In this document: in pieces, positions 1 through 7,364 of the stretch
Position numbering within the stretch: position 1 is the first letter of the stretch
How the letters are laid out: every line of letters begins with the position of its first letter
Origin: an uncultured Dehalococcoidia bacterium
GTDB taxonomy: Bacteria > Chloroflexota > Dehalococcoidia > Lucifugimonadales > G958296245
NCBI GenBank assembly: GCA_958296245.1
Contig: OY282458.1
Coordinates: 310,001 to 374,000 of the forward strand
Direction: 5' to 3'
Length of the DNA stretch: 64,000 bases
The notes under the pieces: model-generated
Seen by the model: only the letters and a program-made list of their open reading frames with translations
Told to the model about the DNA's origin: nothing
Database searches by the model: none
Translations under genes and position numbers: made by a program

Positions 1-2
1 TC

Positions 3-350
3 TTCGGATTCATCATGCTGATGGTGGCCGGCGCGGTTTCGGATGCCCTGGTGTCCAACCCACAGACGACCGAGGAGGCTATCGAGAGGGTACGGGTCGA
101 GCGGATGGCGAGGCGCCTTTCGCCTGTGACCCTGTTCCAGGAGGCCACGGTTACGATCCTGACGCCCACGATCAGAAGCTTGGGGCCGGCGCTGGTCCAG
201 GAGGGGTCGCGGCTGGAGCGGCTCAGGCCGTTGCCGTTGAGCCAGAGCCTCAATCTGGTCTGGCCCCACCTCACAGCCATACTGGCGTTGGCGGCTGCGT
301 GCTTCGGGATCTCCTACGCGCGCTTCCTGCGCGAGGAGATCCGCTCGTAA
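3..350 (+). CDS. ABC-2 type transporter permease, C-terminal part (5' end outside window)
   Basis: The reading frame is open from the first bases of the window, so the visible 111-115 residues are the tail of a longer protein. The segment RRLSPVTLFQEAT followed by a TxLxPTxR-like stretch is typical of the large loop of ABC-2 family permeases of the NosY/GldF type. The last 25 residues form one hydrophobic helix (about LTAILALAAACFGISYARF) ending in a short basic tail, which fits the final membrane span of such permeases. It would form the membrane channel of an exporter whose ATPase should lie upstream of the window. The family call is likely; the substrate cannot be told. Confidence 0.6.
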   Translation, partial: FGFIMLMVAGAVSDALVSNPQTTEEAIERVRVERMARRLSPVTLFQEATVTILTPTIRSLGPALVQEGSRLERLRPLPLSQSLNLVWPHLTAILALAAACFGISYARFLREEIRS

Positions 351-403
351 GCTGGGGGGCCTGGGCAGGCCATTGCCCCTGAGAGGTTGCGCAGGCCCGC
401 CCA

Positions 404-1384
404 TCACTTGGCGCCCTCCGGCAGGGAGGCGGCGTGCCACTTGCACGCCTCGTTGTGCTCGCTGACGTACTCGTAGGCGGTCGCGGCCGCCAGCGCCCCT
501 TGCGCCGCTGCGGTGATCGTCTGCTTCAGCTCGCCCGACGCGTCCGTCACGTCGCCGGCGGCAAAGACGCCGGGCACGTTGGTTCGCATCCGCCTGTCCA
601 CGACGACCTCGTCCCTCTCGTTCAGGGCCACGCCCAGTTGCACCGCCAGTTCGGCCCGGGGGTCGGCGCCGATCTCCAGGAAAATTCCGTGCACGTCCAG
701 CTCAGTGGAGCCATCCCGCTCCCGGTCCAGCATGATGCTCGATAGGCCGTCGCCGCCCTGAAGGGCGACGACGTTGGTGTCGAACAGCATCTCCGCGTTA
801 CCGGCCTCTTCGAGTGCCCGCAAGTTCGCCGGCTCCGGGCGGGTGAACCGCGAGCCACGGTATATTACGTAGACCTTCCGCGCGTACCTCGTCAGCAGCA
901 CCGCGCCCTTGACGGCGGCGTCTCCGCCTCCCACCACGGCGACCACGTTGCCCCGGTGCAGCGGCGCGTCGCAGGTCGAGCAGAACGATACGCCCTTGCC
1001 CGTCCACTCCTCCTCGTGCTCCAGGCCGAGCTTGCGGCGTTCCCTCCCCACGGCCAGCAGTACGCTGGAGCCGGCGTACGCCTCCCCGCTGAAGGTCCTC
1101 GCGGTGTAGTGGCCGTCGACGCTCTCTAGGCCCACCACCTTGTCGTCGAGCACGGGCACCTCGTACTTGTCGGCCTGCTCTCTGAACTTCAGCATCAGGT
1201 CGAAGCCGTCGATCTCCGGGTAGCCGGGGTAGTTCTCGATAACCCCGCCTGTGGCCGTCTCGCCGCCGAAGGTCTCGCCGATCACAACCGGCCTGATCTG
1301 GTACCGCGCCGCGTACAGCGCGGCGGCGAAGGCCGCTGCCCCCTGTCCGACTATCAGTACGTCGTAGGCGTTGGCCGTGCACAT
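404..1384 (-). CDS. Thioredoxin reductase-like FAD/NAD(P)H disulfide oxidoreductase
   Basis: The 326-residue length matches low-molecular-weight thioredoxin reductases. The N-terminal dinucleotide fold carries GQGAAA (residues 13-18). The redox-active CxxC lies in SFCSTCDAP (Cys135 and Cys138), the second nucleotide-binding motif is VVGGGDAA, and the C-terminal FAD motif is VFAAGDVTD. The enzyme should pass electrons from NAD(P)H through FAD to a small thiol protein in the cytoplasm. No thioredoxin gene is adjacent, so the partner is unknown; a ferredoxin/flavodoxin-dependent or alkyl-hydroperoxide-type relative cannot be excluded. It is the last gene of a run of minus-strand genes starting at thrC. 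Confidence 0.85.
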   Translation of the reverse strand: MCTANAYDVLIVGQGAAAFAAALYAARYQIRPVVIGETFGGETATGGVIENYPGYPEIDGFDLMLKFREQADKYEVPVLDDKVVGLESVDGHYTARTFSGEAYAGSSVLLAVGRERRKLGLEHEEEWTGKGVSFCSTCDAPLHRGNVVAVVGGGDAAVKGAVLLTRYARKVYVIYRGSRFTRPEPANLRALEEAGNAEMLFDTNVVALQGGDGLSSIMLDRERDGSTELDVHGIFLEIGADPRAELAVQLGVALNERDEVVVDRRMRTNVPGVFAAGDVTDASGELKQTITAAAQGALAAATAYEYVSEHNEACKWHAASLPEGAK

Positions 1385-1459
1385 GTGGGCCCTCCTGGGT
1401 GTGGTGACTCTGCCTATTGGGATTCGCCGGCGCGGGGTGCGGTTAGCGGGGGCGCGGGG

Positions 1460-2209
1460 TCAGTGGTAGAAGCGGCCGGAGTCGACGACCACCGTCTGGC
1501 CGGTGGTCGTGTCGCTGCGGCATAGGGTGACCACCTGGTCTGCGACGTCGTCCTTGTCGGCCGGCCGTTTCAGCGCGGACGCCTCCTGCGCCTTCTTCCG
1601 GTAGGCCGTCGCCAGGTTCGCCGTCGCCCTGGTGCCCTCGATGTAGCCCGGCGCGACACAGTTGACCAGGACGTCGGGGGCGAGACCCAGCGCCATGCAG
1701 CGCGTCAGGTGGATGAGGCCGGCCTTGGACACCGCGTACGCGATGGAGGACCCCATTGGCCCCAATCCGGCGATGGAGGCGATGTTGACGATGCGGCCCG
1801 CTCCGCCGCGCCTCATCGGCCCGGCGACCGCCTTGATGCACAGCATGGGGCCGGTCAGGTTGGTGTCGAGTATCTTGTTCCACTCCTCGTAGTTGAGGGC
1901 GTCCAGATCGCTGAAGGGGATCCACTTGTTGTAGGCAGCGTCGTTGATCAGGATGTCGATGCGGCCAAATCTGTCGAGGACTGCGGCGACCATTGCCTCG
2001 ACCTGTTCGGGAGCCGTGACGTCGCACTGGAACGCGTCGGCTTGGACGCCTGTCATCCGGAGTTCGACGGCTACCCCGCGGGCCTGGTCCTCGCTGACGT
2101 TGTATACGACGGCCACGTTGGCGCCCTCCCGCGCCAACGCGCGGCAGATGCGCTGTCCGAGTCCGCCGTTGCCGCCCGTCACGATAGCGGTGGCCCCCGT
2201 CAGGTCCAT
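1460..2209 (-). CDS. Short-chain dehydrogenase/reductase (SDR), FabG-like
   Basis: The 249-residue protein is a classical SDR. The cofactor loop TGGNGGLG is at residues 11-18. The usual NNAG motif is changed to NDAA (89-92). Catalytic residues are Asn117, Ser145, Tyr158 and Lys162 in YAVSK. The C-terminal part has the SDR pattern VNCVAPGYIEGT. It should oxidise or reduce a hydroxyl/keto group with NAD(P)(H); the substrate is not predictable. Its start lies one base below the stop of the HEPN-like gene, so the two are almost certainly cotranscribed. Confidence 0.88.
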   Translation of the reverse strand: MDLTGATAIVTGGNGGLGQRICRALAREGANVAVVYNVSEDQARGVAVELRMTGVQADAFQCDVTAPEQVEAMVAAVLDRFGRIDILINDAAYNKWIPFSDLDALNYEEWNKILDTNLTGPMLCIKAVAGPMRRGGAGRIVNIASIAGLGPMGSSIAYAVSKAGLIHLTRCMALGLAPDVLVNCVAPGYIEGTRATANLATAYRKKAQEASALKRPADKDDVADQVVTLCRSDTTTGQTVVVDSGRFYH

Positions 2210-2210
2210 G

Positions 2211-2618
2211 TCAGCCGCCGGGTCCCTCTTCCCTCAGGGATCTGCCGAACTCTATGCGATTCAACATGTTCAGCAATGCCCTCACCCTGCTCAACTGATG
2301 CTCCAAGTCCTTGAGAGGCACCGAGTCCACGTAGTAGTTCTTGTGCAGGCCGTTGGCGACATAGAAGAGGTCTCGCAAGAGCTGCGGCTCTCGCGTCTCA
2401 TTAGCGAGGCGCTCCACGATCCCGTAGACTTGCTGATGTGTGTCGTACTTCCAGCCCCGACGGCTGGCGATCGCCTTCAACCTGTGCGCGACGGCTCCCC
2501 ACGCCTTCTCGGAAGCCTGCAGCCTGTCACCCTCCGCAAGCTCTCGTTCGGCGTGCTCCATCAGCCGCCGGCCGTGGACGTCGTGGCTTTCTATGGGGAT
2601 GGAGGCGGGCTGCGCCAT
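2211..2618 (-). CDS. PaREP1/HEPN-like helical protein
   Basis: This is a 135-residue, all-helical looking protein with no membrane segment. The segment ERELAEGDRLQASEKAWGAV followed by AHRLKAIA strongly resembles PaREP1/HEPN-type families, in which a four-helix bundle carries the pattern leegDllqAsEKaWGAa. The canonical HEPN RNase motif Rx4-6H is not evident, so nuclease activity should not be assumed. It sits immediately upstream of the SDR gene with no gap and downstream of the sulfur-carrier gene, implying one transcript. No nucleotidyltransferase partner (MNT) is adjacent. Family assignment is moderate and function unknown. Confidence 0.55.
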   Translation of the reverse strand: MAQPASIPIESHDVHGRRLMEHAERELAEGDRLQASEKAWGAVAHRLKAIASRRGWKYDTHQQVYGIVERLANETREPQLLRDLFYVANGLHKNYYVDSVPLKDLEHQLSRVRALLNMLNRIEFGRSLREEGPGG

Positions 2619-2633
2619 TGGGGTCCTCGCCGG

Positions 2634-2909
2634 TCAGCCGCCGGCTACCGCCGGCACGATGCTGATCTCGTTCCCCGACCCGGTGGCAGTCGTCAGGCCG
2701 TCGAGGAAGCGCACGTCCTCGCCGTCGACGTAGACGTTCACGAAGGTGCGTAGCTCGCCGCTATCGTCGCACAGACGCGCCTTGATGCCGGGATACTCGC
2801 CCTCCAAGAAGGCGACCACTTCGCCGAGGTTCTGCCCCTCGGCCTCCACCTTGTCCTGTCCGCCCGTGAGCCTCCTCAGCGGGGTGGGTATTCGTACGGT
2901 AACGCTCAT
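2634..2909 (-). CDS. MoaD/ThiS-family ubiquitin-like sulfur carrier
   Basis: The 91-residue protein has the beta-grasp size and ends in the exposed Gly-Gly (VPAVAGG) that is adenylated and thiocarboxylated in MoaD, ThiS and CysO. The central VNVYVDGEDVRFLDGL segment matches the MoaD pattern. It lies about 90 bp downstream of thrC on the same strand, and no moaE or thiamine genes are nearby. That argues against a molybdopterin or thiamine role. By analogy with mycobacterial CysO-CysM it may donate sulfide to an amino-acid acceptor (inference). The matching E1-like and JAMM-type protease genes are not in the window. Confidence 0.82.
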   Translation of the reverse strand: MSVTVRIPTPLRRLTGGQDKVEAEGQNLGEVVAFLEGEYPGIKARLCDDSGELRTFVNVYVDGEDVRFLDGLTTATGSGNEISIVPAVAGG

Positions 2910-2999
2910 GGTGCGGTCCTCCAGTCTTGGCGCAATTCCGGCAGCCGCCGGCGTCGATTATCTCATACTCGGTGGGCGCGCACAGCCGCGCAGGGCGTG

Positions 3000-4238
3000 C
3001 TACCGTCCGTCCAAGGCTGCCTGGAGCGACCCGTAGTCAGGCGCCGTGCGCACCAGATCGACCTGGTCCTCGACTATCTCCAGGGTCTTCAAGCCGTTGC
3101 CCGTGATGAAGGCGACGGTCACCTCGTCGTGCTTGATCTTGCCCATCTCCACAAGGCGCTTCAGGCCCGAGATTACGACTCCGCCTGCGCCCTCGGTGAA
3201 CAGTCCCTCGGTTTCCGCCAGCAACTTGATGCCCTCCGCGACCTCCTCCTCTTCCACCGCGACGGCGGTCCCGTCCGTCTGTCTCAGCACCTGAAGCGAA
3301 TACGGCCCCGCGGCAGGATTGCCGATCGCCAGCGACTTGGCGACCGTGTTGGGCCGCACCGGGCGCACCTGGAGATTGCCGCTCTGGAAAGCCTCTACGA
3401 TCGGGGAGCAGCCCGCAGCCTGGGCTAGGTGCATGCGCGTCGCCGGAGTTTCGATCAGCCCGACGTCGCCCATCTCCTCAAGGCCCTTCCATATCTTAGT
3501 GTGGAGTTCGCCCGATGCGGCTGGGGCCACGCAGTGGTCGGGCGCCCGCCATCCCAGCTGTTCTGCAGCCTCGTAGCCGAGGGTCTTGCTTCCTTCTGCG
3601 TAGAAGGGGCGCATGTTGATGTTCACGAAGGCCCAGGGCAGGTTGTCGGCCAGCTCGCTGCATAGCCGGTTGACCTGATCGTAGCTGCCGTCCACGGCCA
3701 CCATGGTGGGCCCGTATATTGACGCCTGCACGATCTTCCCTCTCTCCAGATCGGACGGGAAGAAGACGAGGGTCTTCATGCCCGCCTTGGCGCCGTGGGC
3801 AGCTACCGCGCCCATGAGATTGCCGGTGGACGGGCAGGCAAGGGTATTGAACTCGAACTCCAAGGCCTTGGTGACGGTGACGGTAACGGGCCTGTCCTTG
3901 AAGGAGAAGGTGGGGTTTACGCCGTCATTCTTGACGTAGAGTTTGTCGAGGCCAAGGACACGCCCCAGATTCTTGGCGTGAATTAGAGGTGTGAATCCGG
4001 TCCCCAGGTCCACGGCCGACTCCGCGTCGACCGGAAGGAAATCGTGGTACCGCCACATCGTGTGAGGGCCGTCCTGGATGCTCCTCCTGGTGACGGTCCT
4101 GGCGATGGAGTCGTAATCGTAGCTGATCTCCAGAGGGCCGAAGCACAGTTCACAGACGTTGAGGGGTTCAACCGGGTACTCTTTGCCGCACTCGCGGCAG
4201 CGCATGCTCTTGACGTGCGACAACTGGCGGCCCTCCAC
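3000..4238 (-). CDS. thrC: Threonine synthase (PLP fold type II)
   Basis: This 412-residue enzyme should convert O-phosphohomoserine to threonine in the cytoplasm. An N-terminal zinc-ribbon-like part carries Cys14/Cys17 (CRECG) and Cys29/Cys32 (CELCF). The PLP lysine is Lys114 in PTFSFKDRP, and the Ser/Thr-rich phosphate loop is CPSTGNLMG. The start used gives an extra 11 residues; Met12 (MRCRECG) is an equally good start. A promoter and a palindrome lie upstream on this strand at 4303-4355. The linked sulfur-carrier gene raises the possibility of a side reaction making homocysteine, as this PLP family includes beta/gamma-replacement enzymes (inference). Confidence 0.88.
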   Translation of the reverse strand: MEGRQLSHVKSMRCRECGKEYPVEPLNVCELCFGPLEISYDYDSIARTVTRRSIQDGPHTMWRYHDFLPVDAESAVDLGTGFTPLIHAKNLGRVLGLDKLYVKNDGVNPTFSFKDRPVTVTVTKALEFEFNTLACPSTGNLMGAVAAHGAKAGMKTLVFFPSDLERGKIVQASIYGPTMVAVDGSYDQVNRLCSELADNLPWAFVNINMRPFYAEGSKTLGYEAAEQLGWRAPDHCVAPAASGELHTKIWKGLEEMGDVGLIETPATRMHLAQAAGCSPIVEAFQSGNLQVRPVRPNTVAKSLAIGNPAAGPYSLQVLRQTDGTAVAVEEEEVAEGIKLLAETEGLFTEGAGGVVISGLKRLVEMGKIKHDEVTVAFITGNGLKTLEIVEDQVDLVRTAPDYGSLQAALDGR

Positions 4239-4302
4239 TTTGGAGAAGGGTGATTGCTTGTACGGCCGGCGTCCTGCACGGATGCCGCGCCGAATGCTTG
4301 AG

Positions 4303-4332
4303 ATGGTAGCAATCGCAAATCTGGAGTGTCAA
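4303..4332 (-). promoter_or_regulatory. Probable sigma70-type promoter of thrC
   Basis: On the minus strand TTGACA (4327-4332) is followed after 18 bp by TACCAT (4303-4308), about 65 bp before the thrC start. The -35 box is perfect and the -10 box matches four of six consensus bases. Confidence 0.55.
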
Positions 4333-4338
4333 GGAAAA

Positions 4339-4355
4339 TGTACTCGTTCCGTACA
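4339..4355. promoter_or_regulatory. 17-bp palindrome upstream of thrC promoter, candidate operator
   Basis: TGTAC and GTACA are perfect inverted arms separated by 7 bp. The palindrome lies 6 bp upstream of the thrC -35 box, a position typical of an activator or repressor site. The cognate regulator is not identified. Confidence 0.35.
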
Positions 4356-4402
4356 CATTACCTGCTTTCTGCATGCCGCCGCGCATGGCGCTCGAAAAGG
4401 AC

Positions 4403-4418
4403 CTCACGAAGTCTGAAC
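4403..4418 (-). repeat. Solo end of the intergenic MITE-like repeat
   Basis: Read on the minus strand this is GTTCAGACTTCGTGAG. It matches the inverted ends of the element at 22556-22733 and the boxes at 18086, 29660, 30730 and 43413. It lies just upstream of the lexA -35 box. Confidence 0.5.
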
Positions 4419-4428
4419 GAACCGCCGC

Positions 4429-4458
4429 TTGACACGCGCCTTTTCAGCGTGCTATGTT
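4429..4458 (+). promoter_or_regulatory. lexA promoter
   Basis: A perfect TTGACA (4429-4434) is followed after 18 bp by TATGTT (4453-4458). Transcription would start at about 4465, giving a leader of roughly 230 nt before the lexA GTG start. Confidence 0.6.
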
Positions 4459-4463
4459 GTTCG

Positions 4464-4475
4464 GAACATGCGTAC
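4464..4475 (+). promoter_or_regulatory. Probable LexA operator (SOS box) of Gram-positive type
   Basis: GAACATGCGTAC matches the Gram-positive SOS box core GAAC-N4-GTTC at all but one base and sits over the predicted transcription start of lexA. LexA of the Chloroflexota member Dehalococcoides is known to use this Gram-positive type of site, which supports autoregulation here. Confidence 0.55.
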
Positions 4476-4694
4476 TCATAGCTTCCGGGCGCTCTAGCGG
4501 GCTGCGGAATTGCGGGGTGGGCAGAGAGACGGAGCCCCTTTGCCGGAAGCCTCAGGGCGCCCCTCGGATATAAGACCTCTTCCCCTTCCCTGACCAGCGG
4601 GGTGGGCTGCGAGGAAGCCAGAAGCGTTTTCCTTGCAGCCCGCTAGGGGTGCGGGGATGAACAAGAACGTCGAGGAAAAAGAAAGGGTGGTGCA

Positions 4695-5336
4695 GTGAGC
4701 AAGAAGCTTTCGGACAAGCAGCAGAGGATATTGGAGTTCATTGGCGAATTCATGGATGAGCGGCAGTTCCCTCCAACGGTGAGGGACATACAAGCAGGGT
4801 GCAGCATAAGCTCGACCTCGGTAGTGGATTACAATCTGCGCATCCTTCAGAGGGAAGGTTATATAAAGCGGCAAGCCGATGTCTCCCGAGGCATCGGCCT
4901 GCTCGACGGCGGCTTCACCAGCAGGCGCGACCTGGTCCACGTGCCCATCCTCGGCAACATCGCTGCCGGAGAGCCGCTTCAAATCCCCCCGTCCGACACC
5001 TGGAAGGCCGTGGAGATAGATAGCGTCGACCTGCCGTCCTTCATGACCGGGGACAAGCCGGAAGTGTTTGCCCTCAGGGTCAAAGGGGAGTCGATGATCG
5101 ACGCGCTGGTAGCGGACGGCGACCTCGTGCTCATGGAGCCCGTCAGCCGCCCTGAGAACGGCGACATGGTGGCGGCCTTCCTCACGGACAGCGAAGAGGT
5201 CACGCTAAAGCACTTCCAGATGCAGAACGGAACGGTTACCCTCCACCCCGCCAACAGCTCTATGGCTCCCATGAAGGTCCCCGCCGAGAAGGTTTCGGTC
5301 CAAGGCAGGGTCGTAGGTGTAGTCAGGACGTTGTGA
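4695..5336 (+). CDS. lexA: LexA repressor, SOS regulator
   Basis: The 213-residue protein has a winged-helix N-terminus (residues 1-65: DKQQRILEFIGEF, PPTVRDIQ) and a C-terminal S24 self-cleaving domain. The cleavage site is Ala91-Gly92 (GNIAAGEPL). The catalytic dyad is Ser133 (GESM) and Lys172 (TLKHF). RecA-stimulated self-cleavage derepresses SOS genes. The GTG start at 4695 follows a purine-rich AGGGTGG. No recA or error-prone polymerase gene is adjacent. A candidate LexA box at its own promoter suggests autoregulation. Confidence 0.95.
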   Translation: MSKKLSDKQQRILEFIGEFMDERQFPPTVRDIQAGCSISSTSVVDYNLRILQREGYIKRQADVSRGIGLLDGGFTSRRDLVHVPILGNIAAGEPLQIPPSDTWKAVEIDSVDLPSFMTGDKPEVFALRVKGESMIDALVADGDLVLMEPVSRPENGDMVAAFLTDSEEVTLKHFQMQNGTVTLHPANSSMAPMKVPAEKVSVQGRVVGVVRTL

Positions 5337-5360
5337 CCGGCGCGGCGCCGCCCGTCCGTT

Positions 5361-5434
5361 TGGCTGCCCGGCCAGGATTCGAACCTGGGTCAAGGGATCC
5401 AAAGTCCCGTGTGCTACCACTACACCACCGGGCA
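5361..5434 (-). tRNA. tRNA-Gln (anticodon TTG)
   Basis: On the minus strand the gene folds as a cloverleaf. The 7-bp acceptor stem TGCCCGG/CCGGGCA is perfect. The anticodon loop is CTTTGGA with TTG at positions 34-36, and the T arm is CCAGG-TTCGAAT-CCTGG. The discriminator base is G and CCA is encoded. The outermost anticodon-stem pair is a C-T mismatch; the other four pairs are canonical. It lies 24 bp after lexA on the opposite strand. Confidence 0.92.
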
Positions 5435-5777
5435 TACTGCTGTGAAGCGGGGCCCGCCTGTGCCTCTCTGCCCAGCCGGCAGACCAGCCGTCTCCACTCT
5501 AGGAGTAGGGCGCAGCCGCCGGCGTACTCGCCCCTGACCTCGTGGAGGTTGACGGTCCATTCGCTCCGAAGACGAGCGGCGTGAGGGTGGTACCCTCTCC
5601 GCTCCGCCGCGTCGGCTATCAAAGCCGACTCACCTACTATACCGCAAGGTTCGCCTGACCGCATCGCGCCGCCCCGCCCGTGCGCCCACCAAGCCCGTGC
5701 AGATCCGTAACCTGCCCCGATGCATGTATACTGGAACCGGCATATCCACAGGCCGCCACCCCGGGAAGTAGAGGTGC
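5435..5777. other. Intergenic region between tRNA-Gln and sulfatase
   Basis: About 340 bp without a convincing gene. A possible -10 element TATACT is at 5727-5732 on the plus strand, but no good -35 box was found. No repeat element of the window's family was recognised. Confidence 0.4.
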
Positions 5778-7346
5778 TTGGCGCTCACACGACATGACAG
5801 CCGGATGATCGAAAAAACCCGCCCCAACGTCCTCCTCATCCAGTCGGATCAACACTGCGCCGCGGTGACGGGCTGCTATGGCGATCCACTCGTGAGGACA
5901 CCCAACCTGGACAGGCTGGCAGCTCGCGGCGTGGTCATGGACAGCGCCTACTGTGCGTCTCCGATATGCGTCCCCTCCCGCAGCTCACTGCTCACGGGGC
6001 GGTTCCCTTTCGAGAACCGCGTCTGGACGAACATGCACGTACTCGATTCAGCCATTCCGACCTTGGCTCACGCCATGGGCGCTGCCGGGTACCGCCCTGT
6101 CCAAGTGGGTCGGATGCACTTCAACGGCCCCGACCAACTGCACGGATACGCCGAGCGATACGTCGGCGACCATGGCCCCAACTACTGCGGCGGCTCGCCG
6201 CTGGACTACGGCCCGCTCGATGGCACCGCAGGGCCGCGTCGGGTCAGCCTCCGAAAATCCGGCCACGGGCAGAGCGCCTATGAGGTCCATGACGAGCACG
6301 TCATACGCTCGGCGGTGGACCTCATAGACGGAATCGGCTCCCGCAACCGGGCGGGTGAGCAGGCCGAGCCTTTCTCCCTCTCGTTGGGCCTCATGCTGCC
6401 TCATCAGCCCTATGTCGCGCGGAGGCAGGACTACGACCTGTACAGGGGCGCCGTGCCGATGCCAAGCCGCCCCGAGCCCTTCGGAGAAGCTCTACACCCA
6501 TACTTGAGGTGGTGGCGTGAGCAGTGCGGCATTGTTGACGTTACGCGCGACGAGGTGCTGCGAGCGCGGACGGCATACTGGGCGCTCGTGACCCGAATGG
6601 ACGCCATGATCGGCGAGGTACTGGACGCACTGGAGCGCAACGGCCTGAGCGGCAATACCCTTGTGGGCTACACCTCGGACCACGGCGACCTTGTCGGAGA
6701 GCATGGCCTCTGGTGGAAGCAGACCTTCTACGAGGAGTCCGTAAGGGTGCCAATGGTGCTGTCGTGGCCGGGCGTCCTGCCCCAAGGCAGCCGCTGCGGC
6801 CGTGTGGTAAGCCACGTGGACTTCAACGCCACGATCCTAGACGCAATCGACGCGCCGGCGCTGCCGCGCTCCCGAGGGCGCAGCTTCCTCCGCCTCTTGC
6901 AGGAGCCCGGCTCGATACCCTGGGACGACTCCGCGTTCTCCGAGTACTGCACCGACTCTTCCTCCGAGGCGCTGGTCGGCGGCCTGCGCGCGCCCATGCC
7001 GGATGCCGGCCTCCACGGCTGGCGGCATCGTATGCTGCGGCGCGGCGACTGGAAGCTGGTCTACTACCGAGGCATGGTTCCCCAACTCTTCAACCTGAAG
7101 GAAGACCCCGGCGAACTGGACGACTTGGCGTCCGACCCCGGTTACCGGGGCATACGCAACGAGCTGACCCTCGATGTGCTGGAGGAATGGGACCCGGAGG
7201 CGGTCGCTTTGGAGATGGCGGCGATTCAACGGGACCAACAGGTACTGGAACCGTGGGCGAGGAACGTGCATCCTCCGGACCTGTACAGATGGAGCCTGCG
7301 CCCGGAGATGAACTACCTGGACCCCGGAGGAGATTGTGGACACTAG
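5778..7346 (+). CDS. Type I sulfatase (arylsulfatase/choline-sulfatase-like)
   Basis: The 522-residue protein belongs to the alkaline-phosphatase-like sulfatases. The formylglycine motif CVPSRSSLLTG has its catalytic Cys at residue 64. The N-terminal metal site is in QSDQH (Asp24), and the second metal-binding part is TSDHGDLVGEHG. It should hydrolyse a sulfate ester; the substrate is unknown. There is no signal peptide, so it may act inside the cell. The TTG at 5778 gives the full open frame, but the ATG at 5805 (Met10) is the more ordinary start. A formylglycine-generating enzyme is not encoded nearby. The thiolase follows after 18 bp, suggesting cotranscription. Confidence 0.85.
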   Translation: MALTRHDSRMIEKTRPNVLLIQSDQHCAAVTGCYGDPLVRTPNLDRLAARGVVMDSAYCASPICVPSRSSLLTGRFPFENRVWTNMHVLDSAIPTLAHAMGAAGYRPVQVGRMHFNGPDQLHGYAERYVGDHGPNYCGGSPLDYGPLDGTAGPRRVSLRKSGHGQSAYEVHDEHVIRSAVDLIDGIGSRNRAGEQAEPFSLSLGLMLPHQPYVARRQDYDLYRGAVPMPSRPEPFGEALHPYLRWWREQCGIVDVTRDEVLRARTAYWALVTRMDAMIGEVLDALERNGLSGNTLVGYTSDHGDLVGEHGLWWKQTFYEESVRVPMVLSWPGVLPQGSRCGRVVSHVDFNATILDAIDAPALPRSRGRSFLRLLQEPGSIPWDDSAFSEYCTDSSSEALVGGLRAPMPDAGLHGWRHRMLRRGDWKLVYYRGMVPQLFNLKEDPGELDDLASDPGYRGIRNELTLDVLEEWDPEAVALEMAAIQRDQQVLEPWARNVHPPDLYRWSLRPEMNYLDPGGDCGH

Positions 7347-7364
7347 CAGACCGCTGAAACATGG

